Assembly (NCBI GenBank): GCA_016218045.1
Contig: JACRFB010000031.1
Coordinates: 153,784 to 217,783, forward strand
Reading direction: 5' to 3'
DNA from: Ignavibacteriota bacterium
GTDB taxonomy: Bacteria > Bacteroidota > Ignavibacteria > SZUA-365
DNA: 64,000 nt
How positions within the stretch are numbered: the first letter of the stretch is position 1; the number at the start of each line of letters is the position of its first letter. The notes beneath the pieces were generated by a model that was not told where the DNA came from, ran no database searches, and was given only the letters and a program-made list of their open reading frames with translations. This document shows positions 53,574 to 61,721 of this stretch, in pieces. The translations under genes and the position numbers were made by a program.

Positions 53574-55652
53574 ATGAGACGACGTTTCTCCCTCCTCGTC
53601 AGCGCGGCAGCGCTGCTTATCGCCTGCGTAACGGGCGCAACGGCGCAGACGCCGGACCGCAACCTCGCCCTGCTGCGCGCGGCAGGCGGCGCGGATATGT
53701 ACCCGAACGCGCAGCAGCTTGTCATCTACGACAGCACCGATGTCGATGTGAAAGAGACGGGGCTCAGCTACGTGCGCATGCACCGTTTCACCAAGGTGCT
53801 CACCGCCGCGGGCGCGAAGGAAATGCGCGGCATCAGCTTCGGCTACGATCCGCTGTCGGCGGCCGTCGATGTGCTGCTCGTGCGTGTGTATCGCAAGGAC
53901 GGACGCGTGGAGACGGTGCCGCGCGAGCGTGTCATCGATTATCCGGCCCCGGCCCGCGCCATCTACTGGGGCGCCCGCGAAAAGCTCGTGGATGTCGGCC
54001 GCCTCGAACCCGGCGACGCGGTCGAGACCCTCGTCTTCCGCAAGGGATTCACCTACGCGCTGCTGGCGGAAGGCGACGACGACAGCCGCTTCATCCCGCC
54101 GATGAAGGGACACTTCTACGACATCGTGGAATTCTGGAGTTCCCTTCCCATGCTCGAAAAGGTGTACCGCATCGCGGTGCCGCGCGACAAGCCGCTGCAG
54201 TACGAAGTGTACAACGGCGAACTCGGCTCGGCCGTCCATTTCCCTCCGGAAAAAAATTATCGTGTGAAAGTGGACGTGAATCCGGCCGGTGCGCAGGCGA
54301 AGACCGACGAGGACGCGCTGCATCCGACGGCCGGCCTCTACACCGTCCCCGACAAGGTCGTTCATACGTTCTGGAAGAAAAACATCACCCCCTTCGCGGA
54401 GGAACGCAACATGGTGGCGGCATCCGACGTCGCGCCGAAACTTCTGCTCTCGACCTCGCCCGACTGGTACGCAAAGTCGGTCTGGTTCAACAAGGTCAAC
54501 GAGGATTTTAAAAGCTTCGAGGTGACCCCGGAGATACAGGCCGTCACCGACCGCCTGTTAAAGGGTGTGACCGACGAATTGAAAAAGATCTCCATCCTCA
54601 ATCACTGGGCCGCGGAAGAGATCCGATATTCGGGCATCTCGATGGGTCCGGGCGAGGGCTACACCCTGCATCCCGGATCGATGACACTGCTCGACCGCTG
54701 CGGCGTGTGCAAGGACAAGGCCGGCATCCTCGTGGCGATGCTGCGCGCGGCGGGTTTCGAGTCGTATCCCGCGATGACCATGGCCGGATCACGCATCGAC
54801 CGCATCCCCGCGGATCAGTTCAACCACAGCGTGGCCGCGGTGAAGCGGAAAAACGGAGCATGGATGCTGCTCGATCCGACGTGGATACCCGGCGTGCGCG
54901 AGATGTGGTCGAGCGCCGAGCAGCAGCAGGAATTCCTTCTCGGCATACCCGGCGGCGCCGACATCATGACCACGCCCGTGTCACCCGCGGAGAATCATTA
55001 CTGGAAATTGAACGGCAGCTCGCGGCTCGACGATGAGGGCACACTCGAAGGAGAGTTTACGCTGGAGGCCGACGGGCAATCCGACGCGAATATCCGTCGC
55101 GCCTTCACACGCAGTTATCAATCATCATGGAAGGAATACCTCCCGCGTGTGATGTACGAGGTTTCGCCGCGCGCGGAGATACTCGAGCAGACCATGGTGG
55201 ATCCGGGCGATCTGAGCCAGCCGATGCGGCTGCGTGTAAAGTACCGCATTCCCGGCTACGCCGTGGTCGGCACCGACAAGATCCGTTTTGTCCCGCTCCT
55301 TGCGCGCAATCCGTTTACCGACGGCGTGATGAGTGCCGAGCTTGCGCTCGATACCAGTATCGCCGTGCGTAAATACGGCTTCCGCACACGATGTTCGAAA
55401 CTGGTGGAGGTGTCGGAGAAGGTAACGTTGCCGTCGGGGTGGACTGTCGCGGCGCCCGCGGCACCAGCGGCCGTCAAGAGTCCCGCGGCCGCCTTCGAGG
55501 CGGCGTACACACTCGCGGGAAAAACCCTCACCGTGCGTGCCACGCATCGAATGGAGAAGCGGCTGTATGATGCGGGCGACTGGCCCGCCTTCCGCGCCGC
55601 GCTGACATCGCGGTTGAGCTTCATGGCGCAACCCGTCCTCCTTTCACGCTGA
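53574..55652 (+). CDS. DUF3857 and transglutaminase-domain exported protein (1)
   Basis: A 692-residue secreted protein. ATG 53574 gives signal peptide MRRRFSLLVSAAALLIACV, cut near residue 24. The N-terminal DUF3857 domain (about 50-330) is strand-rich; the transglutaminase-like domain has RCGVCKDKAGILVAMLRAAGF (Cys about 381), a His in FNHSVAAVK and the Asp of LDPTW, so the Cys-His-Asp triad is intact. A DUF3858-like C-terminal barrel follows. Such proteins are frequent in Bacteroidota and may act as periplasmic cysteine proteases or crosslinkers. A related gene follows. Confidence 0.85.
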   Translation: MRRRFSLLVSAAALLIACVTGATAQTPDRNLALLRAAGGADMYPNAQQLVIYDSTDVDVKETGLSYVRMHRFTKVLTAAGAKEMRGISFGYDPLSAAVDVLLVRVYRKDGRVETVPRERVIDYPAPARAIYWGAREKLVDVGRLEPGDAVETLVFRKGFTYALLAEGDDDSRFIPPMKGHFYDIVEFWSSLPMLEKVYRIAVPRDKPLQYEVYNGELGSAVHFPPEKNYRVKVDVNPAGAQAKTDEDALHPTAGLYTVPDKVVHTFWKKNITPFAEERNMVAASDVAPKLLLSTSPDWYAKSVWFNKVNEDFKSFEVTPEIQAVTDRLLKGVTDELKKISILNHWAAEEIRYSGISMGPGEGYTLHPGSMTLLDRCGVCKDKAGILVAMLRAAGFESYPAMTMAGSRIDRIPADQFNHSVAAVKRKNGAWMLLDPTWIPGVREMWSSAEQQQEFLLGIPGGADIMTTPVSPAENHYWKLNGSSRLDDEGTLEGEFTLEADGQSDANIRRAFTRSYQSSWKEYLPRVMYEVSPRAEILEQTMVDPGDLSQPMRLRVKYRIPGYAVVGTDKIRFVPLLARNPFTDGVMSAELALDTSIAVRKYGFRTRCSKLVEVSEKVTLPSGWTVAAPAAPAAVKSPAAAFEAAYTLAGKTLTVRATHRMEKRLYDAGDWPAFRAALTSRLSFMAQPVLLSR

Positions 55653-55688
55653 CCGATACACCCAGAACTAGGCCGAATGGAATCCCAC

Positions 55689-57512
55689 ATGAAAAATATT
55701 GCGCGCACACTCGCAACAGCCGCCTTCCTCGCCGCGGTGCTCGCCCTTCCGCTCAGTGCGCAGAAGACCGCGCCCGACGCCGATGCGGAATACGTCGACG
55801 TGCAGCACGAATACACGCTGCAGGACGATGGAACCATCGTGTACCGTTACGAGCACCATCTCCGCTACCTCACCTCGTTTGCCTTCAACCGCGCCTACGG
55901 CGAGACCTTCATCGTGTACAATCCCGCGTGGCAGACGCTCAAGATCACCGACGCGTCCACACGTATGGCCGACGGACGCGACGTCAAAGCTCCCTTCAAC
56001 GCCTTTAACGAAGTGCTGCCCGGCTTCGCGGCCAATGCCGCGCCGTACATGCACCTCCGCGAAATGGTGGTGACACACACTGGACTCGAGCGCGGCAGCG
56101 TTGCGCATCTCGCCTACACGATCACAACAAAGAAGGGTTTTCTGCCCGGGCTCTCGGCCCGCGTTCTTATCGGCGACCGCTCGCCGATCCGCCGCTTCAC
56201 CGTCCGCGTGAAATTTCCCGCGGGGCAGACCCTGTACACCGATCTCGCGCGCGACACCACGGCTCCCGTCACATCGAAGGACGGCCAGGCCAATGTGTTG
56301 ACCTGGACCTTCCCGAACGTCGCCATGATGCCGGTTGAAACGCAGCAGCCCGGAATGGAGCAGGTGCTCCCTGTACTCACCTTCGCGACCACCACCGAGG
56401 AGGCCGTACGGACGCACATCAATCCCTCCTACACACTCAACGAAGCTGCCCGCGCGCTCGCCACCTCCCTCACGGCGAACGCTTCCGATGCAACACAGAA
56501 GGCCTTCGCCCTTCGCGCCCACGTCGAGAACACGGTGGGCACGATGAGCGGCGATCTAGGATATATCGGCTATCAGGCGCAGACCGCTCAGCAGACCTTC
56601 GAGCGCAACGTGGGCAGCACACTCGACCGTGCCATACTTCTGGCCGCCTTGATACGGGCCGTGGGTTTTGATGCCGACGCGGTATTGGTCGGACCCGGAC
56701 TGCCGCGTCAGGCGCCGCACGCATGGAACAACGCGGCCGTGCTCGTGCGCCTGCCCGGCACTGAGGAACCGCTTTTGCTCGATCCCGGCGCGGCGCAATA
56801 CGACAAGATCCCGTACCGCCTATCCGGGAAGGCGCTCTTTGCGCTCAGCGGTGCGCCCGCACCTCCGGGCGTACGCGGACCGCGCACCGAGAACCGCGTC
56901 GCGCTCGATTTCCGCGCGGCCATCGCCGAGGATGGAATTGTGTCGGGGACCGTAGTGTGTGATTACGGCGGAGTATTCTCGAGCGAGATGGATCCGGCGC
57001 GCAGGACCACGCAGTTGAAACGCGCGATGGCCTCCTGTGTGCAGGGTGTCAAAGTGACGGAGGACAAGGACGGTGCGCGGCAGCAGCGGCCCACGGCGGC
57101 CCAGGTGCTGATCACGTCGACACGTCCCCTCGAAGCGCGCGACGGCCTCGCGGCGATCAGCATGCCGCAGCTTCCCGCGGGTGTCGACGACCTGCACGTC
57201 AACCTCGGTCTCGAGCAGCGCCGCACGCCCATCGATGTCGGAAACCGCGGCCGTTACGAGTCGAAAGTTCTGCTGCGCATTCCGCCCAACACCGCGTTGG
57301 CCTCGATTCCCCGCGAACAGAACGTGAGCAACAACGTCGGTGAAGTGCGCTGCGTTGTGCGCGCGAATGCCGAGGGTGTTGTGGTGGCGCGGACGCTGCT
57401 GCTGATGGTGTCGCCCGTACCGCCCGAGCAGTACGCCGACCTTCGCGCGCTGCTCGCCGTGTGGCAGGATCCGTCGTACCGCACGTTGTATCTCACCGGT
57501 CTTTCGCGGTAG
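55689..57512 (+). CDS. DUF3857-domain exported protein (2)
   Basis: A 607-residue protein similar in layout to its neighbour, 36 bases after it. Signal peptide MKNIARTLATAAFLAAVLAL ends near LPLSAQ; ATG 55677 is possible but ATG 55689 starts the signal peptide cleanly. The DUF3857 part is recognisable (DVQHEYTLQDDGTIVYRYEH). The transglutaminase region is degenerate: where the neighbour has CGVCKDKA, this one has NVGSTLDRAILLAALIRAVGF, lacking the catalytic Cys. It is probably a non-catalytic partner, although DUF3857 proteins without Cys are known. Confidence 0.82.
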   Translation: MKNIARTLATAAFLAAVLALPLSAQKTAPDADAEYVDVQHEYTLQDDGTIVYRYEHHLRYLTSFAFNRAYGETFIVYNPAWQTLKITDASTRMADGRDVKAPFNAFNEVLPGFAANAAPYMHLREMVVTHTGLERGSVAHLAYTITTKKGFLPGLSARVLIGDRSPIRRFTVRVKFPAGQTLYTDLARDTTAPVTSKDGQANVLTWTFPNVAMMPVETQQPGMEQVLPVLTFATTTEEAVRTHINPSYTLNEAARALATSLTANASDATQKAFALRAHVENTVGTMSGDLGYIGYQAQTAQQTFERNVGSTLDRAILLAALIRAVGFDADAVLVGPGLPRQAPHAWNNAAVLVRLPGTEEPLLLDPGAAQYDKIPYRLSGKALFALSGAPAPPGVRGPRTENRVALDFRAAIAEDGIVSGTVVCDYGGVFSSEMDPARRTTQLKRAMASCVQGVKVTEDKDGARQQRPTAAQVLITSTRPLEARDGLAAISMPQLPAGVDDLHVNLGLEQRRTPIDVGNRGRYESKVLLRIPPNTALASIPREQNVSNNVGEVRCVVRANAEGVVVARTLLLMVSPVPPEQYADLRALLAVWQDPSYRTLYLTGLSR

Positions 57513-57617
57513 TACGCGGCCGTTCCGCCGTGTGAACCTTGCGGCCTGGTTTTGTGTTATGTGGTCCAGAGAATGATCCATCATCCTTTCACCACAACCA
57601 AATCAAGGTCTTTGTCC

Positions 57618-58217
57618 ATGAGTGTTCTCGTTGCAAAAACGGCTCCCGATTTCACAGCCCCCGCGGTTATGCCCGACGGCAGCATCGTCGACGCGTTCCG
57701 TCTCTCCGATCTCCGCGGCAAGTACGTGGTGCTTTTCTTCTGGCCGCTCGATTTCACCTTCGTGTGTCCGACGGAAATCATCGCGCATGATCATCGCGTG
57801 GAAGAGTTCAGGAAGCGCGGTGTGGAAGTTGTCGGTGTGTCGATCGATTCCCAGTACACGCACTTCGCCTGGCGCAACACGCCGGCAGAACAGGGCGGCA
57901 TCGGCGCGGTGAAGTTCCCGCTGGTCGCCGACAAGTCGCACAGCATCACGCGCGATTACGGCGTGGAGAACGCCGACGGTGTCGCCTTCCGCGCCTCCTT
58001 CCTTATCGACAAGGACGGCGTCGTGCAGCATCAGGTAATTAACAATCTTCCGCTCGGCCGGAATGTGGACGAGATGCTCCGTATGGTGGACGCATTGCAG
58101 CACCACGAGGAATACGGCGAAGTGTGTCCCGCCGGCTGGCAGAAGGGCGACAGCGGCATGATCGACACCGCCGACGGTGTTGCGTCCTATCTCGCCGCCA
58201 ACGCCGAAGCCCTCTGA
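57618..58217 (+). CDS. Typical 2-Cys peroxiredoxin (AhpC/Prx1 type)
   Basis: A 199-residue thiol peroxidase. The peroxidatic Cys is in FTFVCPTE (about residue 50), the resolving Cys in EVCPAGW (about 173); the GGxG-like AEQGGIGAVKFPLV loop marks the Prx1/AhpC group. ATG 57618 gives MSVLVAKTAPDFTAPA; the frame upstream is non-homologous. Electron donor genes (AhpF, thioredoxin) are not nearby. An intrinsic terminator follows. Confidence 0.95.
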   Translation: MSVLVAKTAPDFTAPAVMPDGSIVDAFRLSDLRGKYVVLFFWPLDFTFVCPTEIIAHDHRVEEFRKRGVEVVGVSIDSQYTHFAWRNTPAEQGGIGAVKFPLVADKSHSITRDYGVENADGVAFRASFLIDKDGVVQHQVINNLPLGRNVDEMLRMVDALQHHEEYGEVCPAGWQKGDSGMIDTADGVASYLAANAEAL

Positions 58218-58245
58218 TCCGCGCCTCGGCGCCATCAACACCGAA

Positions 58246-58287
58246 GCGGGCGTCGCGTGATCCATACGCGGCGCCCGCGTATTTTTA
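58246..58287 (+). terminator. Intrinsic terminator after the peroxiredoxin gene
   Basis: Twelve-base arms (58246-58257 and 58267-58278, one G-U), nine-base loop, followed by GTATTTTTA. The T run doubles as a possible -7 box (TATTTTTA) for the next gene. Confidence 0.85.
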
Positions 58288-58339
58288 CCGGGAGTCCGTG
58301 AGGCCCCCGTCTTTATTCACCGCAACCGAGGAAACATCC

Positions 58340-58774
58340 ATGCCCCGTGTCAGAATCGAACTCCCAGAGTACTTTCCGTTCAGCACCGAGATCAGCGTGC
58401 GTGTAAGCGACGTCAACTACGCGGGGCATCTCGGGAACGATTCCGTTCTCTCGCTGGCACACGAGGCGCGCATCCGTTTCCTCGCCTCATACGGCTTCAG
58501 CGAATTCGACACCGGCGGCGCCGGCATTGTCATGAGTGACGCGGCGGTAGTGTACAAGACCCAGGCATTCCAGGGTGAACGCCTGCGCGTCGACGTCGCC
58601 GTCGCCGATTTTACACGAGTCGGCTGCGACGTGTATTTCCGCATGGTCGACATCAGCAGCGGCCGCGACGTCGCACACGTCAAAACCGGAATTGTCTTCT
58701 TCGACTTCGCCACAAGCACACTTGTTCGCACACCCGCCGTCTTTCGGGAAAAAGTGAGTGGTGCGGCGGAGTAG
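58340..58774 (+). CDS. Hotdog-fold acyl-CoA thioesterase-like protein
   Basis: A 144-residue hotdog protein. ISVRVSDVNYAGHLGNDSVLSLAHEARIRFL is the 4HBT active-site region, with Asp in VSDVNYAGHLGND, followed by VYKTQAFQGERLRVDVAV. ATG 58340 has GAGGA seven bases upstream. Its TAG stop is the first part of a GAGTAGGGAGTGGGGAGG repeat, so the last residues may have been altered by the repeat. Physiological thioester unknown. Confidence 0.85.
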   Translation: MPRVRIELPEYFPFSTEISVRVSDVNYAGHLGNDSVLSLAHEARIRFLASYGFSEFDTGGAGIVMSDAAVVYKTQAFQGERLRVDVAVADFTRVGCDVYFRMVDISSGRDVAHVKTGIVFFDFATSTLVRTPAVFREKVSGAAE

Positions 58775-58803
58775 GGAGTGGGGAGGTGCGAGTGGGGAGT
58801 AGT
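58770..58803 (+). repeat. GAGTRGGGAGTGGGGAG micro-repeat
   Basis: Same motif as at 24741 and 38057; here it begins at the stop codon of the thioesterase gene and continues 30 bases downstream. Confidence 0.8.
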
Positions 58804-59014
58804 TTACCCGACGCAGCGCCGTAGGCGTAGGTACTGGTGCCTGGCACTTCCGACACAGGCATACGTGTCTCGAGACATTAACACCCGCAGTTTGATTTCA
58901 CAGACGTAGCCCATACCGCGATACCCTTCACCCGTGTTAAAAGCTTTACCCGAGGAAAGGTGTTTTGCGATCGCGCAATAGTTGTTTGCGATTCCGACCT
59001 GGATGTCTGTGGTC
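58775..59014. other. Gap between thioesterase gene and 21-bp array
   Basis: After the G-rich repeat there is a palindrome GTGCCTGGCAC (58837-58847) followed by sequence in which I find no convincing gene. A degenerate first unit of the 21-bp array is visible from about 58994. Open frames crossing it exist on both strands but are repeat-driven. Confidence 0.5.
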
Positions 59015-59266
59015 TCCAAATGGATGTTTCGCATTTCCAAATGGATGTTTTGCAGTTCCAAATGGACGTTTCGCAGTTCCAAATGGACGTTTCACAGCTC
59101 CAAATGGACGTTTCGCAGTTCCAAATGGATGTTTCGCAGTTCCAAATGGATGTTTCGCAGTTCCAAATGGATGTTTCGCAGTTCCAAATGGATGTTTCGC
59201 AGTTCCAAATGGCTGTGTGAGGTTTCCGAATGGACGTTTCACAGTTCCAAATGGAAGGTTTTCTTC
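59015..59266. repeat. 21-bp tandem repeat array, about 12 units
   Basis: Units start at 59015, 59036, 59057 and every 21 bases to 59246; consensus TCCAAATGGATGTTTCGCAG plus T. Units 6-9 are identical; units 1-5 differ at one to three bases, and the last three (59204, 59225, 59246) degenerate. Because 21 is divisible by three and few stops arise, most frames on both strands are open, giving heptads such as MDVSQFQ on plus or ETSIWNC and KHPFGTA on minus. Each unit has a TCCA-AA-TGGA dyad, and 21 bp is two helical turns, so dyads fall on one DNA face. No ribosome-binding site supports translation. Confidence 0.9.
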
Positions 59267-59382
59267 GAAAAATTGCAAAAGCGGGGAGCGACAAGAAAAA
59301 AAATGAAAAAAAAACACCGGCCGGAGGGAGGGGAAAGGGGTCGGATGCAGCTAAAATCTTGTTAATGAATAACATGCCGCAC

Positions 59383-59396
59383 TGAAAATATTTTCA
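59383..59396. promoter_or_regulatory. 14-base perfect palindrome upstream of the 302-residue protein gene
   Basis: TGAAAATATTTTCA, about 120 bases before ATG 59515 in an AT-rich stretch. A second dyad, GGGAA-CATT-TTCCC, follows near 59405. They look like binding sites for a dimeric regulator; no regulator is identified. Confidence 0.4.
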
Positions 59397-59514
59397 CATT
59401 TTTGGGAACATTTTCCCTGTTTGAGGAGTGTAATGGTAAAGTCTGCACAAGCTGGAAAATCCAGATCAGACATGGCGGCCGGCCACCGACAATTCATTCA
59501 AACATGGAGCATGT

Positions 59515-60423
59515 ATGAATTCTCAACAACTCAATCGCCTCGCGATGTACCGCAGTCTGCAGGACTATCTTCAACGGCATGCGGCGATCGTTGGAAAGAT
59601 CCCTGCCTGCGAGGAAATCGTTTCGCTCTTCAACAAAAATGTCGCCTCGATTGAAAGGGCGGCGGAAGTACAGGCAGGTGTCACCGCGGGCAAGACGGAT
59701 GTCAAGGTGCTTGCTGAAGAGCAGCTTATCGATTTTATGATCCGTATCGGTGCCTCGGTGCGTATCTACGCACGCCGTGCGGGTCTGCTCGAAATGGATG
59801 CCAGAGTCTCAACCGAAAAATGGGCACTCCGGGGGCTTCGGGACACGGAGTTGCTTACCCGCGCGCGTCTGTTTCTTGATGAGGTGACACAACACGCAGG
59901 CGAACTCGGCAAATACGGCGTGGACGAGGCGGCCCTCGAGTCCTTCCGCCTTGCTGTTGTGAACTTCGGCAAGGCGATGGGCACACGGGAAAGCAGTCTC
60001 GCGGATCGAAAGACTGCTCGCAACGATTTGCAGTCGCTTATTCTGAATACCGACCGGCTGCTCAGCGAGGAACTCGACGGCATGATCGAACATTATCGCA
60101 ACACCGACGAGGCCTTTTACAACAACTACCACCAACTCCGTGTCACCAAGTCACTCGGTGTACGGCGTAAAAGCAATGGCGAGAGTGCCGCACCCGTGAA
60201 CGGGAACGGCAATGGTGCGGGTGCGGCGGCAACCGGAAACGCCACACCCACACCTAACGGCTCGGATGTGGTTGCAGGCGCCGTACACACCGGCAACGGT
60301 GCGACGGCAACACCGGCGGGCGCAAGCCCCGGCAACGGTGCCGCGCTTGGAACGGGTTCTGCAACAACAGGCAACGGGAACGCGACGCCGAATCCCGTGC
60401 CCGCGGCTGTGATCGTCCCGTAG
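59515..60423 (+). CDS. Helical protein of unknown function with low-complexity tail
   Basis: A 302-residue protein without signal peptide. Residues 1-210 are predicted all-helical (RLAMYRSLQDYLQRHAAIVG; KTDVKVLAEEQLIDFMIRIG; SEELDGMIEHYRNTDEAFYN), like a long four-helix bundle. Residues 225-302 are a Gly/Asn/Ala/Thr/Pro tail with repeated GNG and TGN words, probably disordered. I recall similar helical proteins in many Bacteroidota genomes but no assigned function. It lies 250 bases downstream of the 21-bp array. Atypical composition versus the rest of the window fits an accessory gene. Confidence 0.8.
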   Translation: MNSQQLNRLAMYRSLQDYLQRHAAIVGKIPACEEIVSLFNKNVASIERAAEVQAGVTAGKTDVKVLAEEQLIDFMIRIGASVRIYARRAGLLEMDARVSTEKWALRGLRDTELLTRARLFLDEVTQHAGELGKYGVDEAALESFRLAVVNFGKAMGTRESSLADRKTARNDLQSLILNTDRLLSEELDGMIEHYRNTDEAFYNNYHQLRVTKSLGVRRKSNGESAAPVNGNGNGAGAAATGNATPTPNGSDVVAGAVHTGNGATATPAGASPGNGAALGTGSATTGNGNATPNPVPAAVIVP

Positions 60424-60770
60424 GCGCCCCGCGCCCGGGTTTCAATCCTGTACCAGGGAGAATCACCAGCGACAGGGGAGAACGATGGTGTACGAAATAC
60501 AAGCTGCGGCGGAGTGAACTGTGCCCGTTCATTCCGCCGCGGTGTTGAAAGGTGGGGGTGTGAGGTATCGGGTGTGTTACGTATTATTGCGTGTCGGAAG
60601 ATGTCCTTGCAAGAGGAGCAAAGGAAAACCGTAGATGGATCCGTTAATAACCGACGATGGCGGTCCCTTAAGGAGCTGGCTTTTTACTGTGAGCCAGCGA
60701 GAGGCACGCAGTGATGCCGCCGGAGATGATTCTACAAACCAGCGCCTGCTGGTATAGGTAGTGGGGGTGT
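60424..60770. other. 347-base gap: large hairpin and possible tiny gene
   Basis: A strong hairpin lies at 60506-60540. After it, a 37-codon frame from ATG 60601 (MSLQEEQRKTVDGSVNNRRW) has GGAAG just upstream but no other support. A second small stem, CTGGCT/AGCCAG, lies near 60675-60700. Nothing else is identifiable. Confidence 0.4.
60506..60540. terminator. 14-bp stem hairpin downstream of the 302-residue protein gene
   Basis: GCGGCGGAGTGAAC (60506-60519), loop TGTGCCC, GTTCATTCCGCCGC (60527-60540), one G-U. It is symmetrical enough to act on both strands; no long T run. Located 83 bases after the gene. Confidence 0.6.
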
Positions 60771-61157
60771 ATGTCGAAAAAATCATTGATACGGGGATTC
60801 GCACACAACGCCGCGCAGCAGTACGCGGTGTCGGCGGTTCACGTAGCGTACCTCGCACGTGAAATGGGGGCGATGACAATTGAGTTGGATTTGTATACGT
60901 GCGCCCATGTTCCGAGAGAACTCGATATCGAAAGAAATATCACGCTGGCACAGAGCGTCTCCACCACGCTGCACAACACCGTCGCGCGACTCACAAAGTA
61001 CCGTCTTGTGACCGCGGTGTTGCGAGTGGAGTACGATTTTACATCCGCAGGTTACAACCGTATCGCGCAGGCGGTGTACACAGTCGATCTCCAGCTCGAC
61101 GATGGAAGTACAATCTCCGGTACCCACACCGAAAGGCCGCAGATACTGAGTCAGTAA
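60771..61157 (+). CDS. Protein of unknown function (128 residues)
   Basis: A small soluble-looking protein: N-terminal helix (SLIRGFAHNAAQQYAVSAVHVAYLAREMG), then LTLAQ-type helices and a C-terminal strand-rich part (TAVLRVEYDFTSAGYNRIAQAVYTVDLQLDDGSTISG). No signal peptide, no family recognised. GGGGGTGT precedes ATG 60771. Convergent with a small minus-strand gene, with a hairpin in between. Amino-acid balance looks like a real protein, not a shadow frame. Confidence 0.65.
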   Translation: MSKKSLIRGFAHNAAQQYAVSAVHVAYLAREMGAMTIELDLYTCAHVPRELDIERNITLAQSVSTTLHNTVARLTKYRLVTAVLRVEYDFTSAGYNRIAQAVYTVDLQLDDGSTISGTHTERPQILSQ

Positions 61158-61216
61158 ACAAGGGACCGGAGCATGGGATGAAACGGGTGAGGCCGGATTG
61201 TGTTGCCCGTTGACGA

Positions 61217-61246
61217 GTTGAACATGTGTGATACGATACGTTCAAC
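61217..61246. terminator. Hairpin between convergent small genes
   Basis: GTTGAAC (61217-61223) and GTTCAAC (61240-61246), loop of 16. The right arm includes the stop codon of the minus-strand gene (61242-61244). Confidence 0.4.
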
Positions 61247-61543
61247 CATCCGATCTTGAAGCGGCACTGCGAAGCTCATCCAGTATCGCCTCCATTTTCT
61301 CGTAGGTCTTCTGCTGGTAGTAGTGGATCTGCTGCAGATCCTTGTGCTGGCGTTCCATGTGCGAGTGATACATCGATCGGTCGTTCGTCTGGTCGCGCTT
61401 GACCGCGTTCATCGCTTCTTCGCGTGCTTTCATCCCCGCCTTGCCGAGATACAGGAGCGAGAAAAACACAACCCCGGCGCCGGCTTGCGCTTCTTACGAC
61501 GCGGCGGTCCCACGCGCCAGGGTTTGTATTCGTGGCGAGTCAT
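61242..61543 (-). pseudogene. Small protein gene interrupted by a one-base frameshift
   Basis: Two adjacent minus-strand frames read as one protein if one G is added in a run of four (61472-61475). The first, from ATG 61543, gives MTRHEYKPWRVGPPRRKKRK then PAPG; the second, open from 61469, continues VFFSLLYLGKAGMKAREEAM, then a charged helix (HSHMERQHKDLQQIHYYQQK) to the stop at 61242. Joined, it is about 100 residues with a basic N-terminus, a short hydrophobic segment and a coiled-coil-like C-terminus. Either a pseudogene, an assembly error in the G-run, or programmed frameshifting. If not joined, a shorter gene from ATG 61433 (AAGGCGGGG upstream) is possible. Confidence 0.5.
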
Positions 61544-61721
61544 TCGGAATCACCACACGTCATACACGTGGCGTACCATCGTTGACAGATCGAAGCGGCT
61601 TGCACGGTGTGTCTCCGCATCGTAGGTCTTTGATCAAGGGAGGAGGTAGTGCGGTAGCGACTGCGGGGATTTAATACTGCACACATTCGGACACCGCACG
61701 GCCATGCAACTCACTTGGATT

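Noticed and set aside
58878..59375. 165-residue minus-strand protein with ETSIWNC repeats, and plus-strand MDVSQFQ frames
   Set aside because: A 21-base unit with few stops keeps most frames open on both strands; no ribosome-binding site or flanking domain favours any one. Kept as a repeat, with translation left open in the findings.
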